This document shows positions 1 through 6,556 of a stretch of DNA of 10,003 nucleotides, piece by piece. Numbering within the stretch: position 1 is the stretch's first letter; each line of letters begins with the position of its first letter. Source of the DNA: Acidobacteriota bacterium. Lineage in GTDB: Bacteria; Acidobacteriota; Blastocatellia; Pyrinomonadales; Pyrinomonadaceae. The stretch is from positions 1 to 10,003 of the forward strand of contig JACCVS010000635.1 in NCBI GenBank assembly GCA_013698055.1, read 5' to 3'. The translations under genes and the position numbers were made by a program. The notes under the pieces are model-generated. The model saw nothing but the letters and a program-made list of their open reading frames with translations, ran no database searches and had not been told where the DNA came from.

Positions 1-1423
1 CGGAGATGGTCGCCAGCGGATTATTAATTTCATGAACGACGCCTGCGGCGAGGCGACCGACGGCGGCGAGCTTTTCGGCGCGCGCGACGGCACGGTTGGC
101 CTCGACTCGCGCCGTGTTGTCTTCGCCGACGGTAATAACGTGGCTGACTTCGTGGCCATCGCTGGCGCGCATCGGGATTTTGCTGACCAGCCAGTGATGC
201 CTTTCGCCGTCAGCGCCAGCGGTCTCCTGCTCGATACGCTCAATCTCGCCTGTCTCGAAGGCGCGCGCGAATTCTCGCTCAAGAACATCGCGTCGCTGCC
301 TTGTCAGCACGTCGAAGATGTTTCGACCCAGCGCCCTGCCACGCGGGATGCCCTGCCCGCCCAGTTCTCGATTACGGTTCCAGGCGACGATGCGGTAGTC
401 GCGGTCAATCGCATAGAGCGAAAGCGGCAGGCTGTCAATAATCGCTTCCGTGAAACGACGCTGCGCTTCGGCCTCCGCCGTGCGCCGCTCGACCTCTTTC
501 GCCAGCGTCGCGGAAGATTGGCGAGCCGCCTGGTAAAGCGTGGCGACGTGTGTAGCGAGCGCGGCCTGCTGCGCCGCCGCATCAACCAGCCTCGCCTGCG
601 TCTCGCCGCAATCATTGGGACTGTCGAACCCAACGACGATGACGCCTTTAGTGCGCCCGCCGAAGCGCAACGGCGCAGCATATTCAACTCGATGCTTATC
701 ATCACGAAGGAAAAAGTCGTCACGATCATCCAGCAGGACGGATGTCGAAGAGGCTGGCGAAGCGAGCCATGCTTTCAAACGCTCTATGTAAATCAGAGCG
801 TCGTCTTCCGCGCTTCCTTCGCGATCAAAGGCGCAAGCGATGACCGGCAGTTCCTGATTTGCATTGAGAACGGCAGCAGCGCAAAGAGATGCACCCGTGC
901 TTTCGAAGGTCGCGCCCGCCACGTGGCGCACGACCTGCTCAGGCTCAAGCGCACGCAAAAGTCCGCGCCCTAAATCGGCCAGGAACCTCAGTTCGAGATT
1001 GCTGCCGACGAGCGCCCACTCCCGCTGTGCCGTTTCGAGGTGCGCGCTGATGCGTGTGAGAATCTCGCGCGCGGTCGAAGGCTTGACGATGTAATCATCC
1101 GCTCCGGCAGCAAAGGCTTCGACCTTGCGATTCTCATCATCTCGGGCGGAAAAGATGACGATCGGCAATTGCTTTGTCGCGGCCTGTGCCCGCAGGAGGC
1201 GGCACAGAGCGAGACCGTCAACGCCTGGCATCTCGACATCGAGGATAATCAGATCACAATGCTCACGGTGCAGCAGGCTGAGAGCCTTGGGCGCGTCCGG
1301 CGCGAGAATAGCGCGGTGCCCCGCGCCCTCGAAAATCTGGCGCAGGCGGCGGCGTACGCTCAACTCATCGTCAACGATGAGCAGCGTGGCATTAGCAGCA
1401 ATTGTCCTGGAAGGAGATGACAT
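1..1423 (-). CDS. Hybrid response-regulator/GAF/PAS sensor histidine kinase (3' part outside window)
   Basis: The minus strand is open from an ATG at 1423 to the left edge (474 codons, no stop), so the gene is partial. Residues about 12-130 form a receiver domain: acidic pair in LLIVDDE (18-19), phosphoacceptor Asp in LIILDVEMPG (D62), Ser92 and Lys114 in DYIVKPS. Residues about 145-300 look like a degenerate GAF-type sensor. A charged helical linker (about 300-325) leads to a PAS domain (about 326-440, with LYAIDRDYRIVAWNR). The last visible residues are a HisKA H-box, GVVHEINNPLATIS, with phospho-accepting His464; the ATPase domain must lie beyond the window. No transmembrane segment is seen, so the protein is probably a cytoplasmic relay kinase that takes phosphate on its N-terminal receiver and also senses a ligand. 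No clear SD precedes the ATG; the start is chosen because the receiver domain begins about 12 residues later. The open frame on the plus strand here is antisense. Confidence 0.9.
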   Translation of the reverse strand, partial: MSSPSRTIAANATLLIVDDELSVRRRLRQIFEGAGHRAILAPDAPKALSLLHREHCDLIILDVEMPGVDGLALCRLLRAQAATKQLPIVIFSARDDENRKVEAFAAGADDYIVKPSTAREILTRISAHLETAQREWALVGSNLELRFLADLGRGLLRALEPEQVVRHVAGATFESTGASLCAAAVLNANQELPVIACAFDREGSAEDDALIYIERLKAWLASPASSTSVLLDDRDDFFLRDDKHRVEYAAPLRFGGRTKGVIVVGFDSPNDCGETQARLVDAAAQQAALATHVATLYQAARQSSATLAKEVERRTAEAEAQRRFTEAIIDSLPLSLYAIDRDYRIVAWNRNRELGGQGIPRGRALGRNIFDVLTRQRRDVLEREFARAFETGEIERIEQETAGADGERHHWLVSKIPMRASDGHEVSHVITVGEDNTARVEANRAVARAEKLAAVGRLAAGVVHEINNPLATIS

Positions 1424-1435
1424 TGAAAGCAGGGC

Positions 1436-1509
1436 AAAAGGAAAAAGGTAGAAAGCAAAAGATAAAGCACGCTCGAACAATCACCGGCAGCTTTCCCTTT
1501 CGCCTTTCA
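1436..1509. repeat. Eroded heptamer-phased inverted repeat upstream of the kinase
   Basis: From 1436 the sequence reads as 7-bp units AAAAGGA, AAAAGGT, AGAAAGC, AAAAGAT and a partial AAAGC. About 20 bp further on, 1490-1509 is, as reverse complement, TGAAAGG, CGAAAGG, GAAAGC, so the two ends are imperfect inverted copies of an A/G-rich heptamer motif. It sits directly upstream of the kinase start and so could lie in its 5' leader. The match is imperfect, and I call it mainly because better examples of the same architecture occur nearby. Confidence 0.5.
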
Positions 1510-1559
1510 ATTCAGGCCGTGAAGGATTGAATGCGATGCTGTCAGGTTTGTCAAGAACT

Positions 1560-1634
1560 GGTCAATAGTAAATGGTCAATGGTGAAGGGAAAGAACGCTT
1601 GTCTCCATTCACCATTGACCATTCACTATTGACC
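1560..1634. repeat. Long near-perfect inverted repeat made of 7-bp units
   Basis: The arms 1560-1590 and 1604-1634 (31 nt each) are reverse complements with only two mismatches, around a 13-nt loop (1591-1603). The left arm divides into heptamers GGTCAAT, AGTAAAT, GGTCAAT, GGTGAAG. It lies between the stop of the 94-residue membrane protein gene (1640) and the kinase gene, both on the minus strand. Transcribed, it would form a very stable hairpin that could attenuate or punctuate transcription or protect the upstream mRNA. There is no clean T-run, so I do not call it an intrinsic terminator. Confidence 0.9.
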
Positions 1635-1639
1635 GGCTT

Positions 1640-1924
1640 TTACTTCCTTGGGGTCTGCTCCAACGCATCAACGCGTTGCTGTAAGGCTTCGGCTCGACGG
1701 CTGGCGTCAATCGAGAAGAGGAGGGCGAAAGTGGCGAGCAGAATCCCTGCGGCGACGATTGCCCACCGTTTGCTTTCGTGCGCGGCGAGTTTAGCGCGGC
1801 GGACGTGCGGATGCTCATCGTCCAAAGAATCCAAAAGACTCTTTCGATTGTTTCCCTTTGTGGTGTCATGCTTTAGCTCGGCAAGCCATTGCTCATCGAA
1901 CTGGTGAAGAATGTGATAGCTCAT
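1640..1924 (-). CDS. Small single-pass membrane protein, function unknown
   Basis: This 94-residue protein starts at ATG 1924. The first half is hydrophilic and charged (residues 1-53). One transmembrane segment follows at about 54-72 (WAIVAAGILLATFALLFSI), then a short Arg/Glu/Gln-rich tail at 74-91 (RRAEALQQRVDALEQ) with heptad-like spacing suggesting a coiled coil. Positive charges just before the membrane segment (RRAK, ESKR) predict a cytoplasmic N terminus and an external coiled-coil tail. I do not recognise a family. No SD is visible before the ATG. It lies between two signalling genes on the same strand and is flanked on both sides by heptamer hairpins, so co-transcription with the neighbouring HD-GYP gene is possible but unproven. 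The protein-like composition and clean TM/coiled-coil layout favour a real gene over the overlapping alternative frames. Confidence 0.75.
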   Translation of the reverse strand: MSYHILHQFDEQWLAELKHDTTKGNNRKSLLDSLDDEHPHVRRAKLAAHESKRWAIVAAGILLATFALLFSIDASRRAEALQQRVDALEQTPRK

Positions 1925-1934
1925 ATCAAAACAT

Positions 1935-1995
1935 CGTAAATGGTAAATGGTGCATAGATAAAACAGCTTTTCACTATTTACGATTTACCATTTAC
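1935..1995. repeat. Heptamer-phased inverted repeat with two pairing registers
   Basis: The left arm consists of 7-bp units CGTAAAT, GGTAAAT, GGTGCAT (1935-1955). The right arm (1972-1995) is the inverse of GTAAATG-type units. Bases 1936-1948 pair perfectly (13 of 13) with 1983-1995. Alternatively, 1938-1952 pairs with 1972-1986 at 13 of 15, a register shift that arises naturally from the 7-bp period. The element fills the 78-bp gap between the HD-GYP gene stop (2003) and the small membrane protein start (1924). Confidence 0.8.
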
Positions 1996-2002
1996 TCCCC
2001 GT

Positions 2003-4006
2003 TTAGTTTATTGCCGCCGAGGTAAGTTTACCCGTATTGAGGTCCATGACGGGTTCCACATTTGCTTCGAGCCGGGCGCGGCGCTCTGTTTTATGGCTGG
2101 ACTTGGCCGCATACATGGCCTGATCGGCGGTGATTAAAAGTTGGTCGAGCGTCTCGCCGTCAATGCCGTAGGTGGCAGAGCCGACGCTGATGCCGACGCG
2201 CGCGTCGTGATCGGCACGGACGTGCAGCGAAAACTTCGCGACGGCGCTTTCAATTCGCTCGCACAATTCTTCAACCTGCTCGCCTACCAAGTCCTGCACG
2301 ATGGCGACAAACTCGTCACCAGCATAGCGCGAGAGGAAATCATACTCGCGCAATTGACCCTGAATGATGCGCGCAACCTCGCGCAGCATTTTGTCTCCGG
2401 TGCGATGACCGAAGGTGTCATTGACCTGCTTGAACTCGTCTAAATCGAGCATGATGACCTGGAACGGGCGTTTGGTGCGGCGTGCGCGTGCGCCCTCCTG
2501 CTCGAAGCGCAGGTACATAGAGCGCGCGTTCGGGAGTCCCGTCAGCGGGTCGGTCATCGCGTGTGATTCCGCTTCGGCGTGATGCATCGCATTGAAAAGC
2601 GCGTCCGACGCCAGCCTCGTGACGGTTTCCAGAAGGCGCATGTGATCGTCCGTGTATTCTTCAAGCTCCATCGAATAAACGGAGATCGCGCCGAGCAGCC
2701 GTTCGTCTTTGACGAGAGGCAGCGCAGCCATCGCGCGATACTCGCCGTCTTCGCCGAGATGAATACCGTCGAAGTCCAGCTTCGGATCAATGCGGCTAAT
2801 CGAACGACGATTCGAGAGTGCGAATCCGGTCACGCCTTCACCGGGCGCAACGCAGCGGTCGCGCAAGACCTGCGCGTTCTTGCCCGCGACGTGCGAAGCG
2901 GTCGCGTAAGCCTTCAGATCGTCGTAAAGATAGACAACGCAGGTGTCGAATGGAACGACGTGGCCGACCTTGTTGACGAGAATCGAGAGGGTGTCTTCGA
3001 TGTCGAGCGACGAGCCGAAGGTGCGCGCAATCTCGTAGAGCGCATAAACTTCGTGATGCGCGTTCTTAATCTGGTCATAAGCCAGAATGGAAGGCCGCTC
3101 TTTGGTCTGATGAATATCGGCTTCGATCAGGGAGCGTGATTCGCACTCGCCGCTGGTTGACCCTTGCTGCTCCAGATTGAGTTCTGCTATCTCTGCTTCA
3201 AAGCGTGGGAGGTTTATGAGAAAGTTGTTGACGACCTTCGGGTCGAAGTGGTTTCCGGCTCCGCGCAGCAGTAACGCTTTGGCCTCTTCGCGCGTCATCC
3301 CGCGACGATAGGGGCGATCCTCGCGCACCGAATCGAAGCAGTCAACGACCGAGAGGATGCGAGCCGTCAAGGGAATATCATCGCCCTTGAGCGCATCGGG
3401 ATAGCCCAGACCGTTCCATTGCTCGTGATGATGACGGACGATGGGCACGACCGGGTACGGGAAATTCACTCGCTCAAGTATCTGTGCGCCAACGGTCGTA
3501 TGCACCTTCATGCGCTCGAACTCGGCGGTGGTCAATCGTCCCGGCTTGTTCAGGATGTGATCTGGCACGGCGAGCTTGCCAATATCGTGAAGCAGAGCGC
3601 CAGCCTTGAGAGCTTCGATCTCGCTTGCCGAAAGGTTAAAGACTTTGCCCATTCCGGCGGCATAAAGCTGCACGCGGCGAACGTGGCAATGCGTCGTCTG
3701 GTCTTTGGCATCAATCGCCGTGGCGAGCGCCTCGACCGTTGCCAGATGAAGACGGCTCAAATCATCAGCTTCAATTGTCTTTTCATTGACGCGCTCGAAG
3801 AAGACCCTATAGGTCACGTAAGTCGCGGCGATAATGGGAGCGCCCAGCAAGACATAGAGAAAGCCGAAGGCTGTGATCGCCCCGTAGATCAGGGCGGCTG
3901 CGCACGCCGCCGCAATGCAGGTCAGGCCGGTTAACAGGTAACTGTTACACCAGAGGCTGCGGGACGAACGATTTTCCCTCAAGGCGTACATTCCCGGAAG
4001 TTTCAC
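2003..4006 (-). CDS. Membrane-anchored HD-GYP/GAF/GGDEF c-di-GMP turnover protein
   Basis: The 667-residue protein has two N-terminal membrane helices (about 22-70). Then comes an HD-GYP phosphodiesterase domain (about 84-275) with H108 in the THCHVRRV segment, the HDIGK metal motif at 140-144, HHHEQWNGLGYP at 192-203 and the IPLTARILSVVD segment at 211-222. A GAF domain follows (about 325-475). A diguanylate cyclase domain (about 484-645) has DPLTGLPN at 486-493, LDLDEFKQVND near 520-530 and the catalytic loop AGDEF at 562-566. An RxxD inhibitory site (REYD, 553-556) lies exactly five residues before AGDEF. AGDEF is a common active variant of GGDEF, and the HD-GYP residues are intact, so both synthesis and breakdown of c-di-GMP are plausible, probably switched by the GAF ligand. 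The GTG start at 4006 is supported by GGAG seven bases upstream; ATG 3991 (residue 6) is the alternative. The gene is divergent from the MFS operon. Confidence 0.95.
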   Translation of the reverse strand: MKLPGMYALRENRSSRSLWCNSYLLTGLTCIAAACAAALIYGAITAFGFLYVLLGAPIIAATYVTYRVFFERVNEKTIEADDLSRLHLATVEALATAIDAKDQTTHCHVRRVQLYAAGMGKVFNLSASEIEALKAGALLHDIGKLAVPDHILNKPGRLTTAEFERMKVHTTVGAQILERVNFPYPVVPIVRHHHEQWNGLGYPDALKGDDIPLTARILSVVDCFDSVREDRPYRRGMTREEAKALLLRGAGNHFDPKVVNNFLINLPRFEAEIAELNLEQQGSTSGECESRSLIEADIHQTKERPSILAYDQIKNAHHEVYALYEIARTFGSSLDIEDTLSILVNKVGHVVPFDTCVVYLYDDLKAYATASHVAGKNAQVLRDRCVAPGEGVTGFALSNRRSISRIDPKLDFDGIHLGEDGEYRAMAALPLVKDERLLGAISVYSMELEEYTDDHMRLLETVTRLASDALFNAMHHAEAESHAMTDPLTGLPNARSMYLRFEQEGARARRTKRPFQVIMLDLDEFKQVNDTFGHRTGDKMLREVARIIQGQLREYDFLSRYAGDEFVAIVQDLVGEQVEELCERIESAVAKFSLHVRADHDARVGISVGSATYGIDGETLDQLLITADQAMYAAKSSHKTERRARLEANVEPVMDLNTGKLTSAAIN

Positions 4007-4013
4007 TTGCCCG

Positions 4014-4017
4014 CTCC
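4014..4017 (-). promoter_or_regulatory. Ribosome binding site fixing the GTG start of the HD-GYP gene
   Basis: On the minus strand GGAG (4017 to 4014) is followed by a 7-nt spacer and then GTG at 4006-4004. This is an ordinary SD distance and favours the GTG over the internal ATG at 3991. Confidence 0.6.
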
Positions 4018-4060
4018 AGTCCCTATGACCACAGTAAAAGTTGAAATCTTTGTTTGAGGA

Positions 4061-4073
4061 ATACCGGTATACC
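4061..4073. promoter_or_regulatory. Overlapping palindromes, candidate operator upstream of the HD-GYP gene
   Basis: ATACCGGTAT (4061-4070) is a perfect 10-bp palindrome, and it overlaps GGTATACC (4066-4073), a perfect 8-bp palindrome. They lie about 55-70 bp upstream of the HD-GYP start, where an operator or promoter would be expected. No convincing -35/-10 pair could be assigned around them. Confidence 0.3.
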
Positions 4074-4296
4074 TTTGATAGAACCTGAATCGAGCTACGA
4101 AAGATGGAGATGGGGCTGACACAGGGTTGTCGAGATTAAAGAGATCAGGCAGCTCAAGTGTGCCTGATGTTGCTTTCCTCATCCTGCCTATCCTGTTAAT
4201 CATTTCCACTCTCATTCTCGTTTCAACCACGCCCGTGGCGATTTCACTGCTTGGTAACCTGCTTGCGCCAACAGACAAACTCTCAAAATGTCCTTT

Positions 4297-4341
4297 GCCG
4301 GAAACGAGAGTTAAGGAGCAAATTCAACTCTCGCTTCCGGC
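4297..4341. repeat. 16-bp hairpin with an SD-like loop
   Basis: The arms 4297-4312 (GCCGGAAACGAGAGTT) and 4326-4341 are reverse complements with one mismatch. The 13-nt loop contains AAGGAG. There is no T-run after the stem and no gene ends here on either strand, so it does not look like an intrinsic terminator. It could be a structured 5' leader element or part of a small RNA; the sequence alone cannot decide. Confidence 0.7.
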
Positions 4342-4693
4342 GCGGGACGGGGCAAGTGGCGCGTTCGAGGGGCACTCTTGCGCGCCAGTTTGGGGTGAGT
4401 ATTCCGTTGAACGTTTCTCCCTTCGCACGTCTATCTCGGAAGAAGCGCCCAACCCATGTCAATTGGTGCGGCTGTCGAACTCCGTGCGGTGAGTTCGTGA
4501 AGCACCTTGTGAGCGCTTCGAGCCGCGCCCATTACATAACAAGCCGTGTGCCGCGCTTCCCACATACACATTGTGAAAGGCGAACTTACGTGAACAGCGA
4601 ACTTAGCGTCACAAAACGCTTTTCAAATGGGCGCAGCCGTTTGCGTTGAATAATCAAGCTGACAGGTCAAAGTGAAAATGTCGGTCAGAAAAA

Positions 4694-4798
4694 CAGTAGG
4701 CAGAAGGCGGAAGGCAGTAGGCAGTTAAAAGACAACAGCTCGATGCCTGATGTCGCTATGGTTCTTCCTGCTTTCTGCCTTCCGCCTTCTGCCTACTG
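4694..4798. repeat. Heptamer-built inverted repeat in front of the MFS gene
   Basis: The 31-nt arms 4694-4724 and 4768-4798 are reverse complements at 29 of 31 positions around a 43-nt loop. The left arm divides into CAGTAGG, CAGAAGG, CGGAAGG, CAGTAGG and CAG. The right arm lies within the longest possible MFS reading frame, whose most upstream ATG (4750) falls in the loop. This suggests that the apparent N-terminal extension is repeat sequence rather than true protein. Confidence 0.9.
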
Positions 4799-4824
4799 CG
4801 TTCCTTGCTTTTTTCTGTGCGGCG

Positions 4825-6222
4825 ATGCACCCTCTATCTTTTATTTGTAACTTCTCTTTTGGGGCGGTCAAGCTATTGGGCGAGGCGTTGAGTACAGGTG
4901 TGGGGCCGGAGCGACCTTCGGGTTATCTTGAGCTGCTTCGGAGCAATCGCAATTTTCGGCAGCTCTGGCTGGGGCAGGTCGTCAGTCAACTCGGCGACTG
5001 GTTCAACACCATCGCGCTCTACTCGCTGCTGCTCACGTTGACCGGCTCAGGTCGCGCCGTCGGCCTTTTGCTCGTCGCACGTTTTCTTCCAAGCTTCATC
5101 GTCGGGCCGCTCTCCGGTGTGGTGGCTGATCGTTTCAGCCGCCGCCACATCATGATCGTGTCCGACATCCTGCGGGCAATCGTGGTGCTAGGTTTTCTTT
5201 TCGTGCGCCGCCCCGAGCACGTCTGGCTCGTTTATACCTTGACCATCCTGCAACTCGTCTTCTCGACGTTCTTCGAGCCTGCGAAGACGGCTGTCATTCC
5301 GTCAATCGTCTCGGAACGCGAACTGCTCGCCGCCAACGCTATCTCTTCCGTCACCTGGTCTGCGATGCTCACGCTGGGCGCGGCGTTCGGTGGCGTTGTC
5401 ACCGGATGGTTCGGCACTGATGCCGCGTTCATTCTCGATTCGTTGACTTACATCGTCTCGGCGCTGCTCGTCGCGAGCGTTCGCTTTCCGCATCGCCCGG
5501 CGCGCATTAAGAGCAAACTCACAATCGGTAAAGCGCTCGGCATCACGGACACTCTCGAAGGCGCGCGTTACGTCTGGCAGCGTCCGCGCGTCTTTGCGTT
5601 GATGATGGTCAAACCTGCGTGGGGAGTGGGCGGCGGCATCCTTACCCTGCTCGCTGTTTTCGGGGAAAAGATTTTCCCTATTGGAGGCGAGGCCGCTATC
5701 GGCATCGGCGTTCTTTACGCAGCGCGCGGCATCGGCACGGCCATCGGTCCCATCGCCATGCGCCGCGTCTCCGGCGAAACGCGCGAGGGTATGCAGACAG
5801 GAATAGGCATTGCGTTTCTTATTGGGGGCGTCGGGTACATGGCTTTTGGTGGCGCGATTAATTTCGCGCTGGCGATCATCGTGCTGATGCTGGCGCACGC
5901 GGGCGGCAGCATTCTCTGGGTCAACTCCACAGTGCTTTTGCAGCGAGCCGTCGAGGACAACTTTCGCGGGCGTGTTTTCGCCGCGGAATTGGCGCTACTC
6001 ACCCTGACGATGGCCGCCTCGAATTACGCGGTTGGCGAGTTGCTTGACCGCTTTCACTACTCCCCGCGCACAATCACCATCGGCATCGGAATCTTCTTTT
6101 TCATCCCCGGGCTGCTCTGGTTTGCGACACGGCGTTGGTGGAATAATGGGCGAGGCGAGCAAGCGGAAGAAACGATTGAAACGAACAAGCGATTTGAGGA
6201 GACTGTCGAAGCTATGAGGTGA
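4825..6222 (+). CDS. MFS exporter of the EntS-like (MFS_3) type
   Basis: A polytopic transporter of the major facilitator superfamily, predicted in the inner membrane with about 10-12 helices. The segment NFRQLWLGQVVSQLGDWFNTIALYSLLL is typical of the first helix of EntS-like exporters. It is followed by the cytoplasmic loop-2 signature GPLSGVVADRFSRRH (motif A), and FFEPAKTAVIPSIV is another family hallmark. Such proteins export small molecules such as siderophores or drugs by proton antiport; the substrate here is unknown. The C-terminal tail is hydrophilic and charged. The frame is open from ATG 4750, but that ATG lies in the loop of an inverted repeat and the next codons are repeat-derived. 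I therefore prefer ATG 4825; TTG 4888 just before the conserved region is also possible, and no start has a good SD. It is the first gene of the plus-strand cluster and its stop overlaps the SD of the next gene. Confidence 0.88.
   Translation: MHPLSFICNFSFGAVKLLGEALSTGVGPERPSGYLELLRSNRNFRQLWLGQVVSQLGDWFNTIALYSLLLTLTGSGRAVGLLLVARFLPSFIVGPLSGVVADRFSRRHIMIVSDILRAIVVLGFLFVRRPEHVWLVYTLTILQLVFSTFFEPAKTAVIPSIVSERELLAANAISSVTWSAMLTLGAAFGGVVTGWFGTDAAFILDSLTYIVSALLVASVRFPHRPARIKSKLTIGKALGITDTLEGARYVWQRPRVFALMMVKPAWGVGGGILTLLAVFGEKIFPIGGEAAIGIGVLYAARGIGTAIGPIAMRRVSGETREGMQTGIGIAFLIGGVGYMAFGGAINFALAIIVLMLAHAGGSILWVNSTVLLQRAVEDNFRGRVFAAELALLTLTMAASNYAVGELLDRFHYSPRTITIGIGIFFFIPGLLWFATRRWWNNGRGEQAEETIETNKRFEETVEAMR
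6216..6222 (+). promoter_or_regulatory. Strong SD embedded in the end of the MFS gene
   Basis: GAGGTGA is a seven-base match to the anti-SD and includes the MFS stop codon TGA (6220-6222). It lies five bases before ATG 6228. This supports ATG 6228 over the GTG at 6219 as the start of the zinc-ribbon gene and implies translational coupling. Confidence 0.7.
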
Positions 6223-6227
6223 GGGCT

Positions 6228-6473
6228 ATGGGATTCTTTCAAAGGCTGTTTGCGGCTCTGCTGCCAAAGGATACTATGGCGGCGCTGGAGGCCGGATCAC
6301 GTGACTGGATAGTTCAATGTCCGTGTGGGCATGAGCGTTCGGTATGGGAACTTGGAGGTATCAGATACGGGGGGAAGTCGGTTGGTAAAAGAACTCTGCT
6401 CAAGTGTCCAAAGTGCGGTAAACGCAAGTGGCATCGTTGGTATCAGAAGTCTGTGGGACAACCCCCAACTTGA
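6228..6473 (+). CDS. Small zinc-ribbon protein
   Basis: An 81-residue protein (from ATG 6228) with an amphipathic N terminus (MGFFQRLFAALLPKD) and then two cysteine pairs, CPCGH (about 31-35) and CPKCGK (about 60-65), separated by 26 residues. The four Cys most likely bind one structural zinc in a zinc ribbon; the first pair is the tight CxC form rather than CxxC. The remainder is basic (KRTLLK, GKRKWHRWYQK), compatible with nucleic-acid or partner binding. I recognise no named family, so no function is assigned. The gene starts six bases after the MFS stop on an excellent SD and should be translated together with the exporter. The 83-bp gap to the next gene shows no clear element. Confidence 0.75.
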   Translation: MGFFQRLFAALLPKDTMAALEAGSRDWIVQCPCGHERSVWELGGIRYGGKSVGKRTLLKCPKCGKRKWHRWYQKSVGQPPT

Positions 6474-6556
6474 TTTCCTAGCGCTGATTGCGGATTTAAG
6501 AGCGTCACGGAATCGCTTTTCAATCCATATTTCGCAATGGAAGGCCGCAGGCTTTG

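Larger units (their letters stand above)
4007..4824. other. Non-coding region between divergent HD-GYP and MFS genes
   Basis: About 0.8 kb without a credible gene. The short open frames here (for example 91 residues on minus at 4003-4278 and 121 residues on plus at 4127-4492) have no recognisable domain. One owes its hydrophobic stretch to low-complexity C/T-rich sequence at 4177-4205. In order, the region holds the overlapping palindromes (4061-4073); a repeat-like stretch at 4179-4200, whose reverse complement shows AACAGGATA followed by GGCAGGATG; a 16-bp hairpin (4297-4341); smaller stems at 4357-4387 (TGGCGCG/CGCGCCA) and 4476-4497 (CGAACTC/GAGTTCG); two copies of GCGAACTTA starting at 4580 and 4597; and the heptamer hairpin at 4694-4798. 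It must contain the promoters of both flanking genes, but I could not place them. Confidence 0.6.

Noticed and set aside
32..973. Plus-strand open frame of 313 codons at the left end
   Set aside because: It is antisense to the receiver/GAF/PAS kinase, whose domains and motifs are unmistakable on the minus strand; the plus-strand translation is Arg-rich and has no domain.
1560..1634. Reading the heptamer hairpin as an intrinsic terminator
   Set aside because: No U-tract follows the stem in either direction, and the same architecture occurs upstream of genes, where a terminator makes no sense.
1436..1995. CRISPR array
   Set aside because: The units are 7 bp, contiguous and without unique spacers, and no cas gene is present.
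2579..3139. 186-codon plus-strand frame inside the HD-GYP gene
   Set aside because: It is antisense to the GAF and linker region and shows no family features of its own.
4003..4278. 91-codon minus-strand frame overlapping the HD-GYP start
   Set aside because: Its composition is not protein-like, it has no recognisable domain, and its end coincides with the SD and GTG of the HD-GYP gene.
4127..4492. Plus-strand frame with a hydrophobic stretch in the intergenic region
   Set aside because: It starts with TTG and has no SD. The hydrophobic stretch comes from C/T-rich repeat-like sequence, and the frame runs through two hairpins.
5302..5898. 198-codon minus-strand frame inside the MFS gene
   Set aside because: It is an antisense shadow of a clear transporter gene, rich in Arg/Asp/Ala as expected from its codon pattern.
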